Of a DNA stretch of 15,721 bases, positions 8,586-15,463 are shown in pieces (positions within the stretch are counted from its first letter, which is position 1; each line of letters opens with the position of its first letter). The stretch spans positions 1-15,721 of the forward strand of contig JAEZGB010000154.1 in assembly GCA_023437485.1 (NCBI GenBank), read 5' to 3'. This stretch comes from Bacteroidota bacterium. GTDB lineage: Bacteria > Bacteroidota > Bacteroidia > Flavobacteriales > Flavobacteriaceae. A program made the translations under genes and the position numbers. The notes under the pieces were generated by a model that worked only from the letters and a program-made list of their open reading frames with translations, was not told the DNA's origin and ran no database searches.

Positions 8586-9519
8586 ATAGGACCGATACTG
8601 AAATTTCCATCCCGGAAGGTAACTGGTCCGGATGTGAAATAAAGAGTTTGGTGCCCGAGGCAATGACTTCAACAAGGTAATCGCTTCCCCTGAAATAACT
8701 GCGGATAACCGTGGCGATGATGGGGCCTTGGCCGATGGAAAGCCGGTGCGGGAACAGGATTAGGGGCTCGGGGTTGTCCAATTGCTGGAAGTTTGCGGGC
8801 AATGACGAGACGTCGCCTAAAAGCGATGCTGAATACACATCGGGTGGATTGGTAAACAGGCGGTGAGGCGTACACAGATTCGGCGAAAGCCCCGATCTCA
8901 TGACCAAAACGAGCGTGGCGAATGACAGTACGTCGGCCGGGTCATGGGTGGCCACCACGCAGGTAATATTGTTCTGGCGGCAATGGTTGAAAATGTCACG
9001 GCGCAAACGGCCGGTATGAAAAACATCGATTTGGCTAAAGGGTTCGTCCAGGAGCAACAACCGCGGGTTTGATGCCAAAGCCATGGCCAGGGCAGCCCTT
9101 TGCTGTTGCCCGCCGCTGATGTAGTGCGGTTTCGTATTCGCCAAATGCGGGATCCCGACCAATTCCAGCATTTGACCAACGCGATGATTTTTTGCTTTTT
9201 TATTGGTATTGCTAAGGTCGCGGCCAACATTTTCGGCCACGGTGGCAAAGGGCATCAGGCCAAAATCCTGCGCCAGGTATTTTGCACCCGGCATTCCCGG
9301 AAGCAGTGAATTGCCCGGGTTTGGCACCGGAACCCCCTCAAAGGTCACGGTCCCGCCATCAGGTTTGAGGCTACCGTAAATCAATTTGAGCAATGTGCTT
9401 TTTCCGCAACCGCTTTCACCAATAACCGAAAGATGCCCGCCCGGGCCAATTTCAAGGTCCAGGTTTGACAATATGGGGTTATGGGCGTAGGAGAACGAGA
9501 GTCCGGAAATAAGTAGCAT
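8584..9519 (-). CDS. ABC transporter ATP-binding protein with C-terminal TOBE-like domain
   Basis: A 311-residue cytoplasmic ATPase subunit that would power an importer. Visible motifs are Walker A GESGCGKST (34-42), Q-loop YLAQDFG (Gln84), signature ISGGQQQR (134-141), Walker B LLLLDEP (154-160) and H-loop ATHDP (His192). Residues about 240-311 (ILFPHRLSI, GPIIATVIRSYFRGSDYLVEV) look like a TOBE domain, as in the Fe3+, spermidine, sulfate and molybdate importer ATPases. That places it in the FbpC/PotA/CysA-like group, but the substrate cannot be assigned. No permease or binding-protein gene lies next to it in this window, so it is an orphan here. The start at 9519 (MLLISGLSF) fits the family; an ATG five codons upstream is less natural. 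The gene lies tail to tail with the peptidase gene. Confidence 0.92.
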   Translation of the reverse strand: MLLISGLSFSYAHNPILSNLDLEIGPGGHLSVIGESGCGKSTLLKLIYGSLKPDGGTVTFEGVPVPNPGNSLLPGMPGAKYLAQDFGLMPFATVAENVGRDLSNTNKKAKNHRVGQMLELVGIPHLANTKPHYISGGQQQRAALAMALASNPRLLLLDEPFSQIDVFHTGRLRRDIFNHCRQNNITCVVATHDPADVLSFATLVLVMRSGLSPNLCTPHRLFTNPPDVYSASLLGDVSSLPANFQQLDNPEPLILFPHRLSIGQGPIIATVIRSYFRGSDYLVEVIASGTKLFISHPDQLPSGMEISVSVL

Positions 9520-9539
9520 TGGCCAAAAATACAAAAGAT

Positions 9540-9564
9540 AAGGGCACCTCTGGCGGGCGCCCCT
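9540..9564 (-). other. Imperfect hairpin in the leader of the ABC ATPase gene
   Basis: On the minus strand AGGGGCGCC pairs with GGTGCCCTT over nine positions (two G-U wobbles) around a seven-base loop, about 20 bases upstream of the start codon. A T-rich stretch follows. It could be a transcript 5'-end structure, a weak terminator or attenuator, or a remnant of a dispersed GTAGGGGC-type repeat. The rest of the 204-base gap holds a second small hairpin (AAGCGC/GCGCTT, 9591-9611), the terminator at 9677-9706 and no ORF. Confidence 0.4.
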
Positions 9565-9565
9565 A

Positions 9566-9598
9566 CAAACCTAACCAATAAACAAACCTGAAGCGCAA
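9566..9598 (-). promoter_or_regulatory. Candidate Bacteroidota promoter for the ABC ATPase gene
   Basis: The minus strand contains TAGGTTTG (9573-9566), an exact match to the -7 consensus TAnnTTTG, with a TTG at 9598-9596, 22 bases upstream, within the spacing reported for flavobacterial promoters. The predicted start near 9559 would put the hairpin at the very 5' end of the transcript. A second exact TAnnTTTG match at 9531-9524 (TATTTTTG) would give an essentially leaderless message but lacks a -33 element. Confidence 0.4.
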
Positions 9599-9676
9599 TC
9601 ATTCAGCGCTTAGAATAATGTGAAGTTAATCACTTGATCTTGAATTGCTTTTTGAACATTCGTTAAAGTTTCAAGT

Positions 9677-9706
9677 AAAAAAAAAGAGGCCTCTGGGGCC
9701 CCTTCT
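9677..9706 (-). terminator. Rho-independent terminator of the lipoprotein-OmpA operon
   Basis: On the minus strand AGAAGGGGCC pairs with GGCCTCTTTT (two G-U wobbles) around a five-base loop, followed by more T for a tract of nine in total. It lies about 18 bases after the stop of the OmpA-family gene. Confidence 0.85.
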
Positions 9707-9723
9707 TCATAATAACAAAATGT

Positions 9724-10419
9724 TTATTGTTTGGCTTCGGCTTCAGCGTCCTTGACCATTTTCTCATTGGCCGTAATGGCAAATTCAACGCGGCGGTTCT
9801 CACTGCGGCCCTGAATGGTTTCATTGCTGGCAATCGGGTCGGCGATTCCAAGTCCGGTGGTTGTGAAACGGGATGACTTCAGCCCTTTGTCAATCAGGTA
9901 GCGGCGCACTGATTCGGCGCGGTCTTTTGAAAGCCGTAGGTTGTAATCTTCAGGACCGGTCGAATCAGTATAACCAAAGATCTGGATATCAGTATCCGGG
10001 TATTCGGTGAAAATGGGAACCAGTTTGTCAAGGTTTGCCTGCGCCTGTGCGGTAAGCGATGATTTATTGGTATCAAAACGCACCGCATTTTCCTTGAGCG
10101 TCAGTTTGATCCCCTCACCTACGCGCTCCACCTCGGCGCCTGGTACGGCATTGTCAATTTCCCGGGCCTGTTTATCCATTTTATTACCGATAACGCCACC
10201 GGCAACACCGCCCACAACACCGCCAATAATTGCGCCCATGGCACCTTTCCCGCCTTTTCCGGCATTGTTTCCGATCACGCCACCGATCACGGCACCACTT
10301 GCCGCGCCAATGGCCACTCCGCGCTGTTCACGACTGGTATTTTTTACCGCTTCGCAGCTTCCAAAAATCGAACCGAGCCCAAATAGCCCGGCACAGGTTA
10401 AAATCGCTAATCTTTTCAT
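9724..10419 (-). CDS. OmpA-family lipoprotein with glycine zipper (YiaD-like)
   Basis: A 231-residue envelope lipoprotein that likely tethers the outer membrane to peptidoglycan. The signal peptide ends in a lipobox with Cys22 (IFGSC). Residues about 34-80 are a glycine zipper (GVAIGAASGAVIGGVIG, GAIIGGVVGGVAGGVIG), two membrane-compatible helices able to pack or oligomerise. Residues about 104-215 form the OmpA C-terminal domain; Asp152 in GYTDSTG and Arg167 in LSKDRAESV have the same 15-residue spacing as Asp271 and Arg286 of E. coli OmpA, which bind the diaminopimelate of peptidoglycan. The tail (about 218-231) is charged and Ala/Glu/Lys-rich. The combination and length match YiaD-type proteins. 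Its start lies 18 bases after the stop of the lipocalin-like lipoprotein gene, so the two are co-transcribed. An A/T-rich TATAAAACTC leader replaces a Shine-Dalgarno site. Confidence 0.93.
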   Translation of the reverse strand: MKRLAILTCAGLFGLGSIFGSCEAVKNTSREQRGVAIGAASGAVIGGVIGNNAGKGGKGAMGAIIGGVVGGVAGGVIGNKMDKQAREIDNAVPGAEVERVGEGIKLTLKENAVRFDTNKSSLTAQAQANLDKLVPIFTEYPDTDIQIFGYTDSTGPEDYNLRLSKDRAESVRRYLIDKGLKSSRFTTTGLGIADPIASNETIQGRSENRRVEFAITANEKMVKDAEAEAKQ

Positions 10420-10437
10420 GAGTTTTATAGTTCTGGT

Positions 10438-10917
10438 TTATATTTTTTCAAATCGGTAAACAACATTTTCACGCTTGCCGCCCACTTCTACCATGTCGAT
10501 AAGCTCAAAGGAGCGCTCGGTTTGGTTGGCAACATCAAGCACATAACCATCACGCACTTTTTTGGCCTTTTCGCCCGCGTTCAGCACTTTTAGGACAAAT
10601 TGGTTATTCTGGTTGCGGTACCACGAAATGGGCGAACTGAAGGATTGGCATCCGGCGTTTGAAGAATTCATTGACATATCGCCTTTGTTGTTGCTGGCCA
10701 CCAATTTCCATCGGCTGCCCACAAAACACTGCGAATCGCCCAACTGGAAAGAATTGACTTTGACCATGTCGTCCATTGGAGTGGAAATCGAAGTAATGGT
10801 CCAGGTTCCGTCCATCATCCGCTCGGCGCGCTGGTCAACTTTTACGGCAACCGGAGATTTGGATTTGCACGCAGTGAGAAGCATCAGGACTGTGCATAGA
10901 AATATCAGCTTTTTCAT
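10438..10917 (-). CDS. Lipocalin-like lipoprotein
   Basis: A 159-residue lipoprotein: signal peptide MKKLIFLCTVLMLLTAC with lipid-attachment Cys17. The mature part begins with a Lys/Ser/Val-rich linker, then DGTWTITSIS (about 36-45), which resembles the opening Gly-x-Trp strand of lipocalins, and a series of short beta strands ending VVYRFEKI. Cys64 (SQCFVGSRW) and Cys90 (NAGCQSF) may form a disulfide. Lipocalin-family lipoproteins of this size are common in Bacteroidota and their ligands are mostly unknown; the family assignment here is from pattern only. The ATG at 10917 gives a clean signal peptide; an upstream in-frame ATG at 10956 would place non-signal residues in front and overlaps the likely promoter. 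It is the first gene of a two-gene operon with the OmpA-family lipoprotein. Confidence 0.82.
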   Translation of the reverse strand: MKKLIFLCTVLMLLTACKSKSPVAVKVDQRAERMMDGTWTITSISTPMDDMVKVNSFQLGDSQCFVGSRWKLVASNNKGDMSMNSSNAGCQSFSSPISWYRNQNNQFVLKVLNAGEKAKKVRDGYVLDVANQTERSFELIDMVEVGGKRENVVYRFEKI

Positions 10918-10945
10918 TTTAATGCGGGAATTTAAGGTTAGTATA

Positions 10946-10953
10946 CAAATATA
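10946..10953 (-). promoter_or_regulatory. Bacteroidota -7 promoter box for the lipoprotein-OmpA operon
   Basis: The minus strand reads TATATTTG, an exact TAnnTTTG match, 28 bases upstream of the start codon at 10917, predicting a start near 10939 and a leader of about 22 bases. No clear TTTG lies at the -33 distance, only a T-rich stretch about 20 bases upstream. The box is embedded in a small inverted repeat, GTATA-CAAA-TATAC (10941-10954). Confidence 0.6.
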
Positions 10954-11087
10954 CATTCGACACTTTCACTATGTTAAAAACATCGTCAGAATTAAATGAA
11001 ATTTAAGATTTTTCCCATTAAATTACAATATACCCACCTTTAAGAGGCCTTGCAAATGGAAATTTTATAAGTGAGGATGCGCGACAA

Positions 11088-11116
11088 TTTGTCAGTTATA
11101 TGGCTGTGGTACTTTG
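11088..11116 (+). promoter_or_regulatory. Candidate promoter of htpG
   Basis: TTTG at 11088-11091 and TACTTTG at 11110-11116 are 18 bases apart. This resembles the Bacteroidota TTG / TAnnTTTG promoter, with one base missing between TA and TTTG. A start near 11123 would leave a leader of about 34 bases before the ATG at 11157. I see no CIRCE-type inverted repeat. The remaining gap between the divergent genes holds nothing else recognisable. Confidence 0.5.
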
Positions 11117-11156
11117 TTTGAAAGGCGGCGGGCCTGAAACAAAAAACATTCTAAAT

Positions 11157-13040
11157 ATGACCACAGGAAAAATCAATGTCGCGGTAGAGAACATCTTTCC
11201 GCTTATCAAGAAATTCCTTTACAGTGACCATGAAATCTTTCTCAGGGAGCTGGTTTCCAACGCTACTGATGCCACCTTGAAACTCAAACACCTTACCAGC
11301 ATTGGCGAGGCCAAAACCGAGTACGGCAACCCGATGATCGAGGTGCGGATTGACAAGGAGGGCAAAAAATTGCATGTAATTGATCAGGGGCTTGGAATGA
11401 CTGCCGACGAGGTTGAAAAGTACATCAACCAGATTGCGTTTTCAGGTGCCGAGGAATTCCTTGACAAGTATAAGGATTCTGCCAAAGATTCAGGGATCAT
11501 CGGACATTTTGGCCTTGGGTTCTATTCGGCGTTCATGGTGGCCGACAAGGTCGAAATCATTACCAAATCATACAAGGACGAGCCGGCAGCGCATTGGGTT
11601 TGCGACGGAAGCCCTGATTTCACGCTGACAACATCCGACAAGAGCGACCGGGGTACTGAGATCATCCTGCACATCGCCGAGGAATCGACCGAATTCCTGG
11701 AAGAACACCGCATCCGCGAACTTCTGAACAAGTACAACAAGTTTATGCCCGTGCCCATAAAATTCGGCACAAGGAAAGAAAACCTGCCCAAGCCGGATGA
11801 TGCTCCGGAAGATTACAAACCGGAATCGGTGGAGGTGGACAACATCATCAACAATCCAAACCCGGCATGGACCAAGCAGCCTTCGGACCTGACCGAAGAG
11901 GATTACAAATCGTTTTACCGCGAACTGTACCCCATGCAGTTTGACGAGCCGCTTTTCAATATCCACCTTAATGTTGATTATCCGTTTAACCTGACCGGGA
12001 TCCTGTACTTTCCAAAGCTCAGCCCGGAATTGCAGATCCAGAAGGACAAGATCCAGCTATATCAGAACCAGGTTTTTGTGACTGACATTGTTGAAGGCAT
12101 CGTACCGGAGTTCCTGACCATGCTTAAGGGTGTAATTGATTCGCCGGACATTCCGCTCAATGTTTCGCGTTCTTATTTGCAGGCCGACGGCAATGTGAAA
12201 AAAATCAGCAATTACATTACCCGGAAGGTTGCCGACAAACTCAAGTCCCTGTTCACTGATAACCGCGAAGATTTTGAGCAAAAGTGGAACGATATCAAGA
12301 TCGTGCTGGAATACGGGATGCTGTCGGAACCGAAATTCTATGAAAAAGCAGGTGCCTTCATGCTTTATCCCACCGTTGACGGTAAGTATTTTACCCTTGA
12401 TGAACTCAGGGAAAACCTCAAGGAGACGCACACTGACAAGGACGGTAAACTCGTTCTGTTGTATGCGGGGCACGCCGATGCGCAACACGCTTATATTGAC
12501 ACGGCCAAAGCCAAAGGTTATGAAGTACTGCTGTTGGATTCGCCCATCATTGCGCACCTGATCCAAAAACTTGAGGCCGATAACGAGAAGCTCACCTTTG
12601 CGCGGGTTGACTCTGACCACATTGACAACCTGATCAAAAAAGAAGACCAGGCAATTTCCAAGCTCACTGACGAGGAAAAAGAGAATCTTAAGTCAACCCT
12701 TGAGGAATTTGTACCGAAAGCGAATTACACCGTGCAACTTGAGGCGATGGACAGCCATGCCGCTCCGTTTTTGATTACCCAGCCCGAGTTTATGCGGAGA
12801 ATGAAAGACATGAGCAAGACCGGCGGCGGAATGTTCGGGATGGGCAATTTCCCTGAGATGTACAATCTTGTGGTCAATACCAATTCCGAACTTGCGGGCA
12901 CCATCCTCAGGGAAGAGGACAAGGGCAAAAAGGAACACCTGGTAAAGCAGGCGCTGGACCTTGCAAAACTCTCTCAAAATCTTTTGAAAGGCGAAGAACT
13001 TACCGCGTTTGTCAAGCGGAGTTTTGAACTGATCAAATAA
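11157..13040 (+). CDS. htpG: Molecular chaperone HtpG (bacterial Hsp90)
   Basis: A 627-residue cytosolic ATP-dependent chaperone. The N-terminal GHKL ATPase domain shows ELVSNATDA (Glu31 and Asn35, corresponding to the catalytic Glu and Mg-binding Asn), DQGLGM (Asp76, adenine contact) and the lid/G2 motif GHFGLGFYSAF (116-126). The middle domain carries the conserved NVSRSYLQ with Arg338, which contacts the ATP phosphate. There is no long charged linker and no MEEVD tail, as expected for bacteria. The C-terminal dimerisation region contains a Gly/Met-rich stretch, SKTGGGMFGMGNFPEMY (about 553-569). The ATG at 11157 is chosen because MTTGKINVAVENIF is the family's start; an ATG at 11100 in frame would add 19 unrelated residues and lies inside the predicted promoter. 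It is monocistronic, ending in a terminator shared with the convergent stress-protein gene. Confidence 0.97.
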   Translation: MTTGKINVAVENIFPLIKKFLYSDHEIFLRELVSNATDATLKLKHLTSIGEAKTEYGNPMIEVRIDKEGKKLHVIDQGLGMTADEVEKYINQIAFSGAEEFLDKYKDSAKDSGIIGHFGLGFYSAFMVADKVEIITKSYKDEPAAHWVCDGSPDFTLTTSDKSDRGTEIILHIAEESTEFLEEHRIRELLNKYNKFMPVPIKFGTRKENLPKPDDAPEDYKPESVEVDNIINNPNPAWTKQPSDLTEEDYKSFYRELYPMQFDEPLFNIHLNVDYPFNLTGILYFPKLSPELQIQKDKIQLYQNQVFVTDIVEGIVPEFLTMLKGVIDSPDIPLNVSRSYLQADGNVKKISNYITRKVADKLKSLFTDNREDFEQKWNDIKIVLEYGMLSEPKFYEKAGAFMLYPTVDGKYFTLDELRENLKETHTDKDGKLVLLYAGHADAQHAYIDTAKAKGYEVLLLDSPIIAHLIQKLEADNEKLTFARVDSDHIDNLIKKEDQAISKLTDEEKENLKSTLEEFVPKANYTVQLEAMDSHAAPFLITQPEFMRRMKDMSKTGGGMFGMGNFPEMYNLVVNTNSELAGTILREEDKGKKEHLVKQALDLAKLSQNLLKGEELTAFVKRSFELIK

Positions 13041-13050
13041 AGCTCACTCC

Positions 13051-13083
13051 AAAAAAAAGGGCTGCCGGTTGGCAGCCCTTTTC
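13051..13083. terminator. Bidirectional rho-independent terminator between htpG and the stress-protein gene
   Basis: A perfect 12-bp stem (AAAAGGGCTGCC with GGCAGCCCTTTT) around a GGTT loop starts about 14 bases after the htpG stop and lies 8 bases beyond the stop of the convergent gene. The plus strand ends with four T and the minus strand with eight T, so it should serve both genes, more strongly the minus-strand one. Confidence 0.92.
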
Positions 13084-13090
13084 AATTTAC

Positions 13091-13639
13091 TTATTTGCGG
13101 TAGATGTCAATACCGTTATGGGCTTTCCATCTTCTTTCGAGGTAATCGGCGTCATCATCGCTCCGTGGGGTTACTCCCATTACCACGTTTCCTTCACGGA
13201 TACCGGTTTCATATACCTTGGCGCGTTCTTCAGGGATTCCGGCCCCGATAAGCGCACCGATAATTCCTCCGGTGATTCCTCCGGCTCCCGCACCCGCAAG
13301 ACCTGCGGCAAGCGGCCCGGCCACGATCAGGCCAAGCCCTGGGATGACTACGCTTGTTCCTATTGCGGCAATAACTCCCGCAATTGCACCGATGGTTCCG
13401 CCAATGGCCGAACCTTTTCCGGCGCCTTCGGCAGCTTTGTTGCCCAATTCAGAATTTTCATCATCGGCAAAATATTTTTTTCGGGTTTCATCCGACATCA
13501 TCACATTAATTTCGCGGTCAGAATAGCCGCGTTCGCGAAGCTCGTGATAGGCACTCTCGGCGCTGTCACGGTCACGGAACATTCCCGTAAGCATGGTACG
13601 GTGTCCGTCGCCATAACGGTGGTCATGATTGTTTTCCAT
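13091..13639 (-). CDS. General-stress-type protein (YflT/GSP17M-like) with glycine zipper
   Basis: A 182-residue protein without a signal peptide. Residues about 14-55 (TMLTGMFRDRDSAESAYHELRERGY, then INVMMSDE) resemble the N-terminal domain of general stress protein 17M/YflT, in which a short beta strand precedes a helix. Residues about 66-134 are a long Gly/Ala-rich glycine-zipper segment (for example GSAIGGTIGAIAGVIAAIG and GAGAGGITGGIIGALIGAG) that could span or associate with membrane as packed helices. The C-terminal part (GIPEERAKVYETGIREGNVVMGV, then DADYLERRW) matches the usual ending of these proteins. Its biochemical role is unknown in the family; a stress role is inferred from homology and fits the htpG neighbour, which converges on it and shares its terminator. 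The acidic and His-rich start MENNHDHRYGDGH is unusual. The start codon is clear at 13639. Confidence 0.85.
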   Translation of the reverse strand: MENNHDHRYGDGHRTMLTGMFRDRDSAESAYHELRERGYSDREINVMMSDETRKKYFADDENSELGNKAAEGAGKGSAIGGTIGAIAGVIAAIGTSVVIPGLGLIVAGPLAAGLAGAGAGGITGGIIGALIGAGIPEERAKVYETGIREGNVVMGVTPRSDDDADYLERRWKAHNGIDIYRK

Positions 13640-13751
13640 AGTTTGTTGATTTTAGAATTTCAAAGTTCACTTTTACCCAAGGAAGTTCCATTATAAAATT
13701 GGCCCGAACTCTTATACGATTGGCATTTTTTAAGTACTTTTCTTCCAAAAA

Positions 13752-14423
13752 ATGCAGATCATATTGTTACACGGTGCACTTGGAACACCCGAAGCAGTAG
13801 AGCCCTTGCGCGAATTTTTGGCCCCCCATGATATTTACAATCTTGGCCTAAACGGCCATGGCAGATTGCCGCGGGGAGATCACTTTTCAATTGAATCCTT
13901 TGCTGACGACCTCTATCTTTATATACAAGAGTCCGGGATGGAACGGCCTGCAATTTTTGGATACAGCATGGGCGGATACATAGCCCTGTCAATGGCTTCG
14001 CGCTACCCGGGAATCGCGGGGCCCATTTTTACATTGGCCACAAAATTCGATTGGTCACCGGAGCAGGCCGCGATACAGGCCGCCATGTTGAACCCTGAAA
14101 AGATCGAGGCTAAGGTTCCCGCTTTTGCCTCTGACCTTGCCCGGAAACACGGCCCGGAATGGAAAGCACTTTGCCGAAGCACCGCTGCCCTGATGGAAGA
14201 ATTGGGCCGATCAAAACCTCTGGCGCTGGAATCCATCAATACCCCGGTCATGGTAGCGGTGGGTGATCAGGACAAAATGGTGTCGGCAGACGAATCCCGC
14301 TTTGCGGCATCGAAACTTCCGAATGGAAAACTCCACCTGTTCGGCGGTATGCCGCATCCCATTGAAAAATGTGACATCTCATTGATTGCCAGCGCTTTCA
14401 TGAAATTTGTTCTGAACAATTAG
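13752..14423 (+). CDS. Alpha/beta hydrolase
   Basis: A 223-residue cytosolic alpha/beta hydrolase of the short, MenH-like size class. The oxyanion region is LLHGALG (5-11). The nucleophile is Ser72 in GYSMGGY, the probable acid is Asp174 in GDQDKMV and the catalytic His is His202 in MPHPIEK, so a complete triad is present. A cap region of about 50 residues (100-150) holds Ala-rich helices. No menaquinone gene is nearby and the substrate cannot be predicted; esterase or C-C hydrolase activity are both possible. The ATG at 13752 begins directly with the first beta strand, so there is no signal peptide. The leader is A-rich (CCAAAAA before ATG). It is divergent from the stress-protein gene and followed by a second, unrelated hydrolase in the same direction. 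Confidence 0.9.
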   Translation: MQIILLHGALGTPEAVEPLREFLAPHDIYNLGLNGHGRLPRGDHFSIESFADDLYLYIQESGMERPAIFGYSMGGYIALSMASRYPGIAGPIFTLATKFDWSPEQAAIQAAMLNPEKIEAKVPAFASDLARKHGPEWKALCRSTAALMEELGRSKPLALESINTPVMVAVGDQDKMVSADESRFAASKLPNGKLHLFGGMPHPIEKCDISLIASAFMKFVLNN

Positions 14424-14544
14424 GTGTTAAAAAGTTTATGCGTTTCCCCATCCCCAGCCTGGCTTGCGACTTATATTTGCGGTCAGGTTGGAATGATGTA
14501 ATGCACCTGCCCAATAGTGTAAATCCAAGAGGTTCCCATCGTCA

Positions 14545-14552
14545 TAACTTTG
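14545..14552 (+). promoter_or_regulatory. Candidate -7 box for the lipoprotein hydrolase gene
   Basis: TAACTTTG is an exact TAnnTTTG match 20 bases upstream of the GTG start, predicting a very short leader of about 14 bases. A second exact match, TATATTTG, lies at 14472-14479. Neither has an obvious TTTG at the -33 distance. Nothing else is recognisable in the 149-base gap, and no terminator follows the upstream hydrolase gene. Confidence 0.45.
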
Positions 14553-14572
14553 ATTTTTAAATAACGAGATCC

Positions 14573-15463
14573 GTGATATCACGCGCATTTTTTGCAATTC
14601 CTTTCCTTCTCATAGCGCTTGCCGGATGCGTCAGCAAGGATGTTCCGCACCCAGTGGTGAAACGGGATCATTGTACCATCAGCTATACTGACAGCGGCGG
14701 CGAAGGGGCTACCCTACTGTTTGTGCACGGATTGTACAATGACAAAACTTATTGGGCCGAACAGGTCAAATACTTTAGTTCCGACTACCGCGTAGTGACC
14801 CTGGACCTGCCCGGCCACGGTGAATCCGGTAAGGAAAGGCCACATTGGACCTTGCGCGGTTACGCGGGCGACGTCTATACACTGATCAAGGAACTTGACC
14901 TTAAAAATGTGATTCTGATAGGACATTCAATGGGTGGCGATATCAACCTGATGGCCGCAACATACCGCCCAAAAAACATTGTTGGATTTATTGGTATTGA
15001 TAATTTCAAAAATGCCGCAACTGCGTTCTCCGAAAAGGAACAGCGGGAAATTTCGCAATTCAGGAAAGCTTTGCAGAAAGATTTTAAACAGGCCAACTCG
15101 GAATTCATCAGGAATTACCTAACAACGTCCGAAACACCTAATCACGTTGTACAAAAAATTCAGACCAGTTTTGACAAAGCCGACAAAGCAATGGGGTTAC
15201 CGCTGATGGACGAAATTTTTGCCCTGCACGGCCAACAGGCAAGGCTCCTTCCCGAACTCCACGTCAAAATGCACCTGATCAATACTGCGCAGCCGCCAAC
15301 CAATACCGCCGTTCTCAAAAAACTTGCAGGAAAGGGCTACAGCCTTCGAACTATCAATGCCACGAGCCATTATCCAATGATCGAGCAGCCGCGGGAACTC
15401 AACAATCTGATCAGGGAAACCATCGAACAGATTGCACGTGAAAACGACACTATCCGGATTTGA
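14573..15463 (+). CDS. Alpha/beta hydrolase lipoprotein, catalytic acid not evident
   Basis: A 296-residue probable lipoprotein: signal peptide with lipobox LAGC (Cys19), so it is anchored in the envelope. The alpha/beta hydrolase core has LFVHGLYND (oxyanion, 49-57), DLPGHGESG (78-86), nucleophile Ser119 in GHSMGGD, and His266 in ATSHYPMIEQP. At the strand that normally carries the acid the sequence is MHLINTAQPPTN, with no Asp or Glu; Asp143 in GIDNFKN after the preceding strand is a possible substitute. The function is unknown; esterase or lipase-like activity is the default guess. The start is GTG at 14573: an in-frame TAA at 14558-14560 excludes longer versions, and the GTG immediately precedes the signal peptide. 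The 3' end overlaps a small minus-strand ORF by 14 bases. Confidence 0.88.
   Translation: MISRAFFAIPFLLIALAGCVSKDVPHPVVKRDHCTISYTDSGGEGATLLFVHGLYNDKTYWAEQVKYFSSDYRVVTLDLPGHGESGKERPHWTLRGYAGDVYTLIKELDLKNVILIGHSMGGDINLMAATYRPKNIVGFIGIDNFKNAATAFSEKEQREISQFRKALQKDFKQANSEFIRNYLTTSETPNHVVQKIQTSFDKADKAMGLPLMDEIFALHGQQARLLPELHVKMHLINTAQPPTNTAVLKKLAGKGYSLRTINATSHYPMIEQPRELNNLIRETIEQIARENDTIRI

Noticed and set aside
9565..9680. Possible small RNA or tRNA in the 204-base gap
   Set aside because: Only two short hairpins are visible; there is no cloverleaf, no CCA end and no independent terminator-promoter pair.
10007..10459. 150-codon plus-strand frame opposite the OmpA gene
   Set aside because: Its Pro/Ala/Ile-rich sequence is the antisense of the glycine-zipper codons; the same applies to the plus-strand frames at 13118-13696 opposite the stress protein.
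11100..11156. Upstream ATG start for htpG
   Set aside because: It adds 19 residues unlike any Hsp90 N-terminus and overlaps the candidate promoter; MTTGKINVAVENIF at 11157 is the family start.
13752..15463. The two alpha/beta hydrolases as a recent gene duplication
   Set aside because: They share only the generic fold motifs; length, cap region, signal peptide and acid position all differ.
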